Source of the DNA: Christensenella sp. UBA1262
Lineage (GTDB): Bacteria; Bacillota; Clostridia; Christensenellales; CAG-917
Direction: 5' to 3'
DNA length: 7,706 nt
Assembly: GCA_002308215.1 (NCBI GenBank)
Contig: DBVO01000037.1
Location: 261-7,966, forward strand
A program made the translations under genes and the position numbers. The notes below the pieces were generated by a model, which was not told the DNA's origin, made no database searches, and saw only the letters and a list, made by a program, of their open reading frames with translations. Position 1 is the stretch's first letter; each line of letters opens with the position of its first letter. Positions 1-6,135 of the stretch are shown piece by piece.

Positions 1-362
1 GTAGATATTTTGCTCGTTTTGATGAATCTCCAACAAACAAACTTAACATCAATGGTAATTATGTTAAAGAGTACTGGGGTGAAGGTTCCAACCGTGCACG
101 TAATTGGCAAAGATATGATCTTGGTGGAAAGAGTGGTCTTAGCTTTGAAGAAGGTGTTGATAGTTATGTCCCTTATGCAGGTAGTTTGAAGGACAACGTT
201 AATAAAAGTTTGTACAAGGTAAAATCAACTATGTGCAACTGTGGCGCTATAACTATCCCTCAACTTCATAAGGTTGCAAAAATGACAGTTGTTTCTGCAA
301 CATCAATAGTTGAAGGCGGAGCACATGATGTTATCCAAAAGAACACAACAACAATCAAATAA
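1..362 (+). CDS. guaB: IMP dehydrogenase, C-terminal part (5' end outside window)
   Basis: Last 119 codons of IMP dehydrogenase, the cytosolic NAD-dependent enzyme that oxidises IMP to XMP in the committed step of guanine nucleotide synthesis. The frame starts at base 3 and ends at TAA 360-362. Visible in order: RYFARFDESPTNK at the end of the (beta/alpha)8 barrel; KEYWGEGSNRARNWQRYD, the mobile flap carrying the catalytic Arg-Tyr pair (residues 37-38 of the fragment); GVDSYVPYAG; the STMCNCGA segment; and the VEGGAHDV tail. From memory, the NWQRYD flap and the MCNCGA segment resemble the Tritrichomonas foetus-type IMPDH more than the E. coli or Bacillus type, whose flap reads SSDRYF. The catalytic Cys loop and any CBS domains lie upstream and cannot be seen. 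A terminator follows 10 bp after the stop, so the gene ends its transcription unit here. Confidence 0.95.
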   Translation, partial: RYFARFDESPTNKLNINGNYVKEYWGEGSNRARNWQRYDLGGKSGLSFEEGVDSYVPYAGSLKDNVNKSLYKVKSTMCNCGAITIPQLHKVAKMTVVSATSIVEGGAHDVIQKNTTTIK

Positions 363-372
363 TTAGTTTATT

Positions 373-400
373 AAGCGATCTGGTTACCAGGTCGCTTTTA
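373..400 (+). terminator. Intrinsic terminator after guaB
   Basis: An 11-bp stem (373-383 AAGCGATCTGG with 387-397 CCAGGTCGCTT, one T-G wobble) closes a 3-nt TTA loop and runs into a short T-rich tail (TTTATT). It lies 10 bp past the guaB stop codon, as expected for a Rho-independent terminator. The tail is short, so some read-through into folD is possible. Confidence 0.85.
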
Positions 401-425
401 TTAAATAAAATATTATTGTTTTCAT

Positions 426-443
426 ACTTGAAATAATTCAAGT
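426..443. promoter_or_regulatory. Palindrome over the folD -35 box (candidate operator)
   Basis: ACTTGAAATAATTCAAGT is a dyad of two perfect 7-bp arms (426-432, 437-443) around ATAA. It covers the whole -35 hexamer and the first part of the spacer, a typical place for a repressor site. I do not recognise the family of the regulator. AT-rich DNA produces such dyads by chance, so this remains a candidate. Confidence 0.4.
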
Positions 444-456
444 TATTATATATAAT
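428..456 (+). promoter_or_regulatory. folD promoter (SigA-type)
   Basis: -35 TTGAAA (428-433), a 17-bp spacer, and a perfect -10 TATAAT (451-456). Transcription should start near 463, giving a leader of about 22 nt that contains only the ribosome binding site TAGGAG (472-477), 7 nt from the ATG. This leader is too short for a riboswitch. Confidence 0.8.
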
Positions 457-484
457 AAAAACATAAAAATTTAGGAGTAATCTT

Positions 485-1342
485 ATGCAAATACTCGATG
501 GTAAACTTGTTGCTAGTGTTACTAGACAAAACATTAAAGCAGAAGTAGATGAAATAAAGGCTCTTGGTTTAGAAAGACCAGTTGGACTAGCTGTTATTTT
601 AGTAGGTGATGATCCTGCGTCACAAGTATATGTAAGAAACAAAATGAAAGGCTGCGAAGAAGTAGGTATTAAATCCTTCATGTGTGGACTTCCAGCAGAC
701 AGCACATTTGAACAAGTTGCAGATACAATTAAATCATTAAATGAAAATCCAGAGGTATCAGGTATTATCTTGCAATTACCATTGCCAAAACATTTAGATG
801 AGAACCCACTCCTTGATTTAATAGATCCAGCTAAAGATGTTGATGGTTGCCATTTTGTCCAAAAAGGTAGATTGTGGACAGGAAGAGAATGCCTAATCGC
901 ATGTACTCCTTTTGGAATTATGCGTATTTTAGAGCATTATGGAATTGAACTAGAAGGTAAAAATGCAGTAGTTGTTGGCCGTTCAAATTTGGTTGGTAAA
1001 CCACTTGCTCAACTTCTTCTTGATAAAAATGCAACAGTTACAATTTGCCATAGTCGTACTAAGAATCTAGGTGAGATCACAGCACGTGCAGACATAGTAT
1101 GTGTAGCTATAGGTAAAGCTAAATTCCTTAAAGCTGATATGGTAAAAGAGGGAGCAGTTGTTGTGGATGTCGGTATGGATAGAGATGAGAATGGCAAGCT
1201 TTGTGGCGACGTTGATTTTGAAAACGTAGCACCAAAATGCAGCTATATCACTCCAGTCCCAGGTGGCGTTGGCCCAATGACAGTAACAATGCTTTTACAA
1301 AACACTGTAAGAGCCTATAAACAACAAAACAATCTGAAATAA
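485..1342 (+). CDS. folD: Bifunctional methylenetetrahydrofolate dehydrogenase / methenyltetrahydrofolate cyclohydrolase
   Basis: Cytosolic enzyme that interconverts 5,10-methylene-, 5,10-methenyl- and 10-formyl-tetrahydrofolate using NADP, supplying one-carbon units for purines and formyl-Met. The 285 residues match the usual FolD length. The N-terminal catalytic domain has VYVRNKMKGCEEVG with Tyr49 and Lys53, the equivalents of the E. coli active-site Tyr50/Lys54; IILQLPLP (95-101); and KDVDG with Asp120. The Rossmann domain has VVVGRSNLVGKP (162-173), VTICHSRT (185-192) and DVGMDR (228-233). TPVPGGVGPMTVTMLLQNT (256-274) closes the fold. The start ATG is fixed by TAGGAG 7 nt upstream. After DVDG the sequence reads CHFVQKGRL where most FolDs have FHPxNxGRL, a local divergence beside the folate site. 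Position after guaB fits nucleotide metabolism, but folD has its own promoter and terminator. Confidence 0.97.
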   Translation: MQILDGKLVASVTRQNIKAEVDEIKALGLERPVGLAVILVGDDPASQVYVRNKMKGCEEVGIKSFMCGLPADSTFEQVADTIKSLNENPEVSGIILQLPLPKHLDENPLLDLIDPAKDVDGCHFVQKGRLWTGRECLIACTPFGIMRILEHYGIELEGKNAVVVGRSNLVGKPLAQLLLDKNATVTICHSRTKNLGEITARADIVCVAIGKAKFLKADMVKEGAVVVDVGMDRDENGKLCGDVDFENVAPKCSYITPVPGGVGPMTVTMLLQNTVRAYKQQNNLK

Positions 1343-1361
1343 TATGAATATGATTATATGG

Positions 1362-1385
1362 AAAAAGGCACATAGTGCCTTTTTT
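1362..1385 (+). terminator. Intrinsic terminator after folD
   Basis: A perfect 10-bp stem (1362-1371 AAAAAGGCAC with 1375-1384 GTGCCTTTTT) and ATA loop, followed by T, G and four T. It starts 19 bp after the folD stop. The A-run on the 5' side makes it potentially active on both strands. Confidence 0.92.
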
Positions 1386-1410
1386 GTTTTATTAGAAACA
1401 ATATTCGGTC

Positions 1411-1439
1411 TTGAAATATCTATTATTAAGTGATAAAAT
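1411..1439 (+). promoter_or_regulatory. Promoter of the flavin/Fe-S oxidoreductase gene
   Basis: -35 TTGAAA (1411-1416), a 17-bp spacer, and -10 TAAAAT (1434-1439) preceded by TGA, an extended -10 (TGn). The predicted start near 1446 leaves a leader of about 26 nt before the ATG at 1472. Confidence 0.75.
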
Positions 1440-1445
1440 AATAGA
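1419..1445. promoter_or_regulatory. Inverted repeat flanking the -10 box (candidate operator)
   Basis: Perfect 9-bp arms TCTATTATT (1419-1427) and AATAATAGA (1437-1445) are separated by 9 bp and straddle the -10 element of the oxidoreductase promoter. The size would suit a TetR- or MarR-like dimer, the regulators often found with Old Yellow Enzyme genes. The arms are almost pure AT and no regulator gene is in the window. Confidence 0.35.
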
Positions 1446-1471
1446 GTATTAAAAATAATTTGGGGAGAGTT

Positions 1472-3580
1472 ATGGAATACAAAATGTTATTCAGTCCTAT
1501 GAAAATAGGAAACTGCGAGATCAAAAACCGTATAGTTATGTCCCCGATGCTTATGGGCTTCGGTCAATTTGATGGTTGTACAACCGAACAATTGATGGAC
1601 TACTACGAAGAGCGCGCAAAGGGTGGCACAGGTCTTATTATGACGGAAATTACCCGTATTAATGATAAGCATGGTGCAGCTGCATTTGCTCAACTTGGTG
1701 TTAGCCACGATTATCAAATCCCTGGACTCACTGAGTTTGCTAATCGCATTCATAAACATGGTGCAAAACTCTTTGTTCAATTGCATCATCCAGGACGTCA
1801 AAACGTAGGGCTTGCAATCGGAACAGTTCCTCTTTGTATTGCTTGCACAAGAATCTGCAAGAAGTTCCCAAAAATGTTGTTTGGAATGGCTCCAAAACTT
1901 GCGCCTTTCCTTGAAAAACATCATCTTACGAAAAAGGCTGTGTCTGCTTCTGCATGCGAGCCAGCATATTATGCTAATTCACCTGTTAGAGCATTAAGCC
2001 ACAAAGAAGTCAAACAAGTTATTCAACAATATGTCGATGGTGCAGTTCGCTGCAAGAAAGCTGGAGTTGATGGCGTTGAACTTCATGGTACACACGGCTA
2101 TCTCATTCAACAATTCCTCAGTCCAAACACTAACCAAAGAAAAGATGAATATGGCGGAAGCTTTGAAAACCGCCTTCGTTTTGTGCGCGAAATTATTGAG
2201 GGTATAAGAAAAGAATGCGGGGATTATCCAATCGTTGTTAGACTTACTATTGATGAGTTTTATGAGAAGATAGGTAAACCTGGCAAAGGTTATACAATGG
2301 AAGAAGGCGTCAAATATGCAAAGGCAATCGCAGAAATGGGTGTAGATGCTATTGACGTATCATCCGCTGGCTACGATACATTCAATTATTGGCTTGAGCC
2401 AACAAGTTTTGAATGTGGTTGGAGAAAATATCTTGCAGCTGCTGTTAAGAAAGAAGTTAATATTCCAGTTATAGCTGCAAACCTTATTAGAACCCCTGAG
2501 CAAGCCGAGAAACAACTTGAAGAAGGTGTTCAAGACTTTGTTTCACTTGGACGTCCACACATCGCAGATCCTCATTGGGCAGAGAAAGCAGAAAGTGGCA
2601 GAGAGAATGAAATTAAACGTTGTATTTGTTGCTTATACTGCATTCAATCTATGCAAGATAATGCATATCATGGAGATCATGGTTATTGCTCTGTAAACCC
2701 AACAGTAGGCCGTGAAAAAGAATTTGACAACATTAAACAAGATGGTGAAGGCAGAACTGTAGTTATTGTCGGCGCTGGCGTAGCAGGCCTTACAGCAGCT
2801 GAAATGCTTGGTAGACGTGGATTTAAGCCAATTGTTCTTGAACAAGCAAAAGAAGTAGGCGGACAAATTCAACTTGCAAACAAGCCACCAAAGAAAGAAA
2901 AACTTGGTTGGTGCTGTGTCGATATGAAGACAAATGCAGAGAAGTTTGGCGCTGAAATTAAACTTGGTGTTAAAGCTGATCTTGAAACAGTCCAAGCATA
3001 TGATCCGTACGCAGTTATTTTGGCTACAGGCGCATGCGCAGTCCGCCCACGTTCAATTGAAGGTGTAAACAATGAAAATGTTTATACTACAACACAAATC
3101 CTCAGCGGCGAGAAATATCTTGAGAACAAGAAGGTTGCTCTTATCGGTTCAGGTATGACTGGTCTTGAAACAGCAGAAATGCTTGTTGAATATGGCAATA
3201 AAGTTACAATCGTTGAAATGGCAGATAGAGTAGCGCCTGGCACATGGTTCCAACATCTTGATGATGTGCTTCCAAAGCTTAATGCTAAAGGAACAGAATA
3301 TATCCTTTCTCACAAGCTTAATGCAATAGATGAAAAGGGTGTTATCCTTGAACCAGTTAAATTGGACAAGAATAGAAAACCTGTATCAACTGGCGCTCCA
3401 GAGCATTATGATTTTGATGCAGTTGTTCTTTCACTTGGTTCACGTCCTGTCAATAATCTCGCAAAAGATTTTGAAGGGAAGTTTGAAAGATTGTTTGTTA
3501 TTGGTGATGCATCTAAGATTGGTCGTATCGCTGATGCAACAGCAGCTGCATATGATGTAGCAATGCATAAGATTCAATAA
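1472..3580 (+). CDS. Old Yellow Enzyme / 2,4-dienoyl-CoA reductase-like FMN-FAD-[4Fe-4S] oxidoreductase
   Basis: Multi-cofactor NAD(P)H-dependent enone reductase of the FadH/BaiCD class; electrons pass from NAD(P)H via FAD and an Fe-S cluster to FMN. Start ATG 1472 follows GGGGAG (1462-1467); a TTG at 1460 overlaps that site and is unlikely. The protein is 702 residues. The N-terminal TIM barrel opens with LFSPMKIGNCEIKNRIVMSPM; HGTHGYLIQQFLSP (205-218) carries Tyr210, equivalent to the catalytic Tyr166 of E. coli FadH, then NQRKDEYGGSFENR; SLGRPHIADP (358-367) binds FMN. Cluster cysteines are C384, C387, C390 and C406, with a further C386. Dinucleotide motifs are GAGVAG (434-439) and GSGMTG (559-564), with IGDA near the C-terminus. 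An insertion at about 111-156 carries CIACTRIC. The substrate (enoyl-CoA, bile acid, bilin or other enone) cannot be told from sequence. Confidence 0.92.
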   Translation: MEYKMLFSPMKIGNCEIKNRIVMSPMLMGFGQFDGCTTEQLMDYYEERAKGGTGLIMTEITRINDKHGAAAFAQLGVSHDYQIPGLTEFANRIHKHGAKLFVQLHHPGRQNVGLAIGTVPLCIACTRICKKFPKMLFGMAPKLAPFLEKHHLTKKAVSASACEPAYYANSPVRALSHKEVKQVIQQYVDGAVRCKKAGVDGVELHGTHGYLIQQFLSPNTNQRKDEYGGSFENRLRFVREIIEGIRKECGDYPIVVRLTIDEFYEKIGKPGKGYTMEEGVKYAKAIAEMGVDAIDVSSAGYDTFNYWLEPTSFECGWRKYLAAAVKKEVNIPVIAANLIRTPEQAEKQLEEGVQDFVSLGRPHIADPHWAEKAESGRENEIKRCICCLYCIQSMQDNAYHGDHGYCSVNPTVGREKEFDNIKQDGEGRTVVIVGAGVAGLTAAEMLGRRGFKPIVLEQAKEVGGQIQLANKPPKKEKLGWCCVDMKTNAEKFGAEIKLGVKADLETVQAYDPYAVILATGACAVRPRSIEGVNNENVYTTTQILSGEKYLENKKVALIGSGMTGLETAEMLVEYGNKVTIVEMADRVAPGTWFQHLDDVLPKLNAKGTEYILSHKLNAIDEKGVILEPVKLDKNRKPVSTGAPEHYDFDAVVLSLGSRPVNNLAKDFEGKFERLFVIGDASKIGRIADATAAAYDVAMHKIQ

Positions 3581-3597
3581 TCATTACATCATAATAA

Positions 3598-3623
3598 AAA
3601 AGCACGGGGCAACCCGTGCTTTT
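3598..3623. terminator. Bidirectional intrinsic terminator between convergent genes
   Basis: A perfect 11-bp stem (3598-3608 AAAAGCACGGG with 3613-3623 CCCGTGCTTTT) is capped by GCAA, a stable GNRA-type tetraloop. T-rich tails exist in both directions, so it can end the + strand oxidoreductase transcript and the - strand surface-protein transcript. It lies 17 bp from one stop codon and 15 bp from the other. Confidence 0.93.
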
Positions 3624-3638
3624 AATTTATTTAAGAAA

Positions 3639-6014
3639 TTAATTTAAGTTCTCTGCATCTTTCTTCTTGGTGAAGTAAATTGCAACAAATACTGCTGAGC
3701 CAGCTAACAACACGAGAACTGCAAGAATAATTGCTACAATTTGTACTGTAGTAAGACCACCAAGTTGGACTTCATCTTTAGTCATATATCCGACAGTACC
3801 ATTAACGCTGACTTTATAGAAATCATCAAGAGTTTCAAGGATCTCAACTTTAGCACCATCTGCAATTTCTAGGATAACAGCACTTTCTGTGCTTGCAGAT
3901 TGATATACGTTAACGATGCCGCCTACGCGTGTTCCTTTTGCTCTGCCATAGTTTGCTTTTCTTTCTGGGACAGGGGCAACATACTCAGAGAATTCGTTTT
4001 GCTTTGCAAAATACTCTTTGTTTTGATATTCAACTATAACCCAATTACCACCATCAAAACCCGCTGTTCCTTGTTTGAAAATGACATGAGAATTTTCATC
4101 CAAAACAACATTATCCTGGCTGTCTTTATTTGGAGTTACAAACAAAACCGTCTGTTTTGTGGAAACATATTCGCCACTTAATGACTCGCAATTTGCATTT
4201 TGAAGTGCATTTTCTGGAATATATTGATAATCGATTCCATCATATACAAGTACATAACCCTGTGGAGTAGTGGAGCTTTCAAATGCCATTAATACCTTGC
4301 TCGTTGAACTCTTGATATTTCCATTGCGGCAATCTTTAGGTAAGACATATGAGCCGGTGTTAGCGACTTTGAGTTCATAGTTTTCACTTGGTTGTACACC
4401 TGGGATGATGTAGTTATCTTTGGTGGTAACATTTAATACAGCTTTACCAACATATGATTCGTCAGCTGTGTAGTAAAGGTTAGAACCATCAATTATGCAT
4501 GCGTTAAGATTAACTCTATAATCGCCTTCAAGATTTGTAGTGGAAACAAATTCTAATGAGTCAATGTTGTTTTTGAAAACTTCAACTTTCATTTCGTAGG
4601 CAACGATTATATTGCCAAAATAATCAACAGCTAAATCTTTAAGGTTAGTGAAGTCTCCAACAAGATTTGTTGGAAGCTTTGTACCAGTGCTATCAATGAC
4701 AACTATTTCTTGGTTCGTACCGATGAAAACATTTTGTCCATCTTCCATTCCTGCGAGACAAATTGCATTTTGGATGTCATAAAGCTTTACGAACTCTCCA
4801 GAGAAGAGAACATAGATACCATCTGCTTTTAAAACATAAAGTTTATCTAGATATAGAATATCTAGAACATCAGACATGCTGTAACGTTGTTCAATGTATA
4901 AGCTATTAAGCTTAAGGATTTCGTTGTCACACGCAATGTAGAGGATGTTTCCATCATGTGCAAGATGTTTTGGTGTCGTATCAAGAGAGAATGTTGACAG
5001 CTCGTTATTGCCGCTGTAGTAGGCAATACGATTGTTGTTTGCGTCAGCAATAGCATATTTATTAGACAACTTTTCAATGTCAACAGGATTGTTCAAATGT
5101 TTTTCATCTCCACCAGTCATAGCCATAGATGAAGAACGAGTGAAATTCTTAACATCATTTGAAACGGAATAAACATTGATATTGTTGCCTTCTATTGTGA
5201 AAAGATTTCTGCCATATGATGCAAAAGCATCTGGTGCAATTTCAGAGATGAATAGAGGTTCACCAGTTGATTTATCAAGACAAGCAATCGCTCCACCTAT
5301 AGATGCAAAAATAATTGTTTCATCGCCAATTGAGGCTGCTTGTACGCTAGAGCTTATAGCTTTTTCATCCGTGTTCTTAGTTGGAAGATTAAGAATAGTG
5401 TAATGTGGATCACCATAACTTGCCGTGAAAATATAAATATTTTCAGAATTGCCTAAAATAACAGAATTACCTGTTAGAGAAACATCACGAACATTGTCTT
5501 GCCCAAGGGCTACATCAAAGTTATCATCGTAAATTGTAATATAACCGAATGCTGATTTAGCATACAAATATGTGCCATCTGAAGTTAAATATGAAATTTC
5601 ATCAGGTGTCGTTAGTGTAACTTGTTCAACTATTGGATTTTGAGCAGTAAGGTCTAATGCATAATAGCCATTTTCTGCCACAAAAAATGCTTGTTTGCCT
5701 ACGGCAAAAAGATTGCTGACATTATCAATTAATGCGTCATATGATTTTGTGCCTAATTGTGCGTTTGAACGGGCATACAATTTGCCTTGACCTGAATCAT
5801 ATATGAGTAAATAATCGGCATTTGCTGCTATGTGCGATGGAGTAGCAGATTGAATATAACCAGTAGTAGGAAATACAATGCTTACATTATCATCTGCAAA
5901 AGCTGTTTCGTTAGAAAATAAGATGCCGAAAAGTGCCGCTACTAACAAAACGAGCGTCACGATAAGGATTAAATACTTCAAAATGTTGTTCAGATTTCTA
6001 TTTTGAAATTTCAT
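3639..6014 (-). CDS. Exported membrane-anchored protein with propeller-like (NHL-type) repeats and SH3b domain
   Basis: A 791-residue extracytoplasmic protein of unknown function. Residues 1-40 form a signal peptide (basic MKFQNRNLNNILK, hydrophobic core 14-33, likely cleavage after AFA). From about 45 to 545 the chain is a series of short beta-strand repeats of propeller type; NPVDIEKLSNKYAIADANNN (309-328) and LKDLAVDYFGNIIVAYEMK (458-476) resemble NHL blades. About 550-680 may hold one or two SH3-like folds; 695-752 (VNVYQSASTESAVI, VGYMTKDEV) is a good bacterial SH3b domain. A transmembrane helix (about 755-781) and the tail TKKKDAENLN follow; there is no LPxTG sorting signal. The architecture suggests ligand, peptidoglycan or protein binding at the cell surface and shows no catalytic motif. 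No ribosome binding site precedes the ATG; the promoter suggests a leaderless mRNA. Substrate-binding or assembly roles are guesses. Confidence 0.85.
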   Translation of the reverse strand: MKFQNRNLNNILKYLILIVTLVLLVAALFGILFSNETAFADDNVSIVFPTTGYIQSATPSHIAANADYLLIYDSGQGKLYARSNAQLGTKSYDALIDNVSNLFAVGKQAFFVAENGYYALDLTAQNPIVEQVTLTTPDEISYLTSDGTYLYAKSAFGYITIYDDNFDVALGQDNVRDVSLTGNSVILGNSENIYIFTASYGDPHYTILNLPTKNTDEKAISSSVQAASIGDETIIFASIGGAIACLDKSTGEPLFISEIAPDAFASYGRNLFTIEGNNINVYSVSNDVKNFTRSSSMAMTGGDEKHLNNPVDIEKLSNKYAIADANNNRIAYYSGNNELSTFSLDTTPKHLAHDGNILYIACDNEILKLNSLYIEQRYSMSDVLDILYLDKLYVLKADGIYVLFSGEFVKLYDIQNAICLAGMEDGQNVFIGTNQEIVVIDSTGTKLPTNLVGDFTNLKDLAVDYFGNIIVAYEMKVEVFKNNIDSLEFVSTTNLEGDYRVNLNACIIDGSNLYYTADESYVGKAVLNVTTKDNYIIPGVQPSENYELKVANTGSYVLPKDCRNGNIKSSTSKVLMAFESSTTPQGYVLVYDGIDYQYIPENALQNANCESLSGEYVSTKQTVLFVTPNKDSQDNVVLDENSHVIFKQGTAGFDGGNWVIVEYQNKEYFAKQNEFSEYVAPVPERKANYGRAKGTRVGGIVNVYQSASTESAVILEIADGAKVEILETLDDFYKVSVNGTVGYMTKDEVQLGGLTTVQIVAIILAVLVLLAGSAVFVAIYFTKKKDAENLN

Positions 6015-6031
6015 AAGATTAGTATAATCTT
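6015..6031. promoter_or_regulatory. Palindrome over the -10 box of the surface-protein promoter
   Basis: AAGATTA GTA TAATCTT is a perfect 7-bp inverted repeat (6015-6021 and 6025-6031) that contains the entire -10 hexamer and abuts the start codon. If transcription starts at 6014, the dyad is not transcribed, so it would act as DNA (an operator) rather than as an RNA hairpin. The regulator is unknown. Confidence 0.4.
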
Positions 6032-6049
6032 CAAAAAAGGTTTAGTCAA
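6021..6049 (-). promoter_or_regulatory. Promoter of the surface-protein gene, placed for leaderless transcription
   Basis: Read on the - strand: -35 TTGACT (6049-6044), a 17-bp spacer, -10 TATACT (6026-6021), then exactly six bases (AATCTT) and the ATG at 6014. With the usual 6-nt gap between -10 and +1, the mRNA would begin at the A of the start codon. No Shine-Dalgarno sequence is present upstream, which agrees with leaderless translation. Confidence 0.75.
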
Positions 6050-6060
6050 CATATTAAAGT

Positions 6061-6074
6061 TTATAATATTATAA
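6061..6074. repeat. 14-bp AT palindrome midway between divergent promoters
   Basis: TTATAATATTATAA is a perfect palindrome. It lies 11 bp from the -35 of the leftward promoter and 13 bp from the -35 of the rightward one, so nearly central. It could be a shared activator or repressor site, but pure AT palindromes are common in such DNA. Confidence 0.35.
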
Positions 6075-6087
6075 TTATTTTTATTAC

Positions 6088-6116
6088 TTGATAAAATCTC
6101 ATTGTTGTGCTAATAT
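6088..6116 (+). promoter_or_regulatory. Promoter of the alphaCTD-like/WG gene
   Basis: -35 TTGATA (6088-6093), a 17-bp spacer, -10 TAATAT (6111-6116) preceded by TGC (extended -10). The predicted start near 6123 directly precedes the ribosome binding site AAGG (6124-6127, spacing 8 nt to ATG 6136), giving a leader of only about 13 nt. The TTG at 6088, which opens the reading frame, is part of this -35 box. Confidence 0.72.
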
Positions 6117-6135
6117 CTTTGATAAGGTAACAAAT

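Noticed and set aside
457..484. THF or purine riboswitch upstream of folD
   Set aside because: Only about 22 nt lie between the predicted transcription start and the ATG, too short for any known aptamer.
355..705. 116-codon minus-strand frame across the guaB-folD gap
   Set aside because: It runs antisense through the terminator and the folD start and shows no recognisable domain.
1460..1471. TTG start giving four extra residues on the oxidoreductase
   Set aside because: The TTG overlaps the GGGGAG ribosome binding site that serves the ATG at 1472, and family members begin close to that ATG.
1487..1924. 145-codon minus-strand frame inside the oxidoreductase gene
   Set aside because: Antisense shadow of a clearly conserved coding region, with no ribosome binding site or domain.
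4900..5080. Surface protein as a PQQ or WD40 enzyme
   Set aside because: The repeats lack the regular signatures of those families and no catalytic residues are visible; only NHL-like blades can be supported.
5176..5403. 75-codon plus-strand frame inside the surface-protein gene
   Set aside because: Antisense shadow of a long coding region with signal peptide and ordered domains; no independent support.
6088..6135. TTG start giving a 292-residue form of the WG protein
   Set aside because: This TTG is part of the -35 box and lies upstream of the predicted transcription start; the ATG at 6136 has a ribosome binding site.
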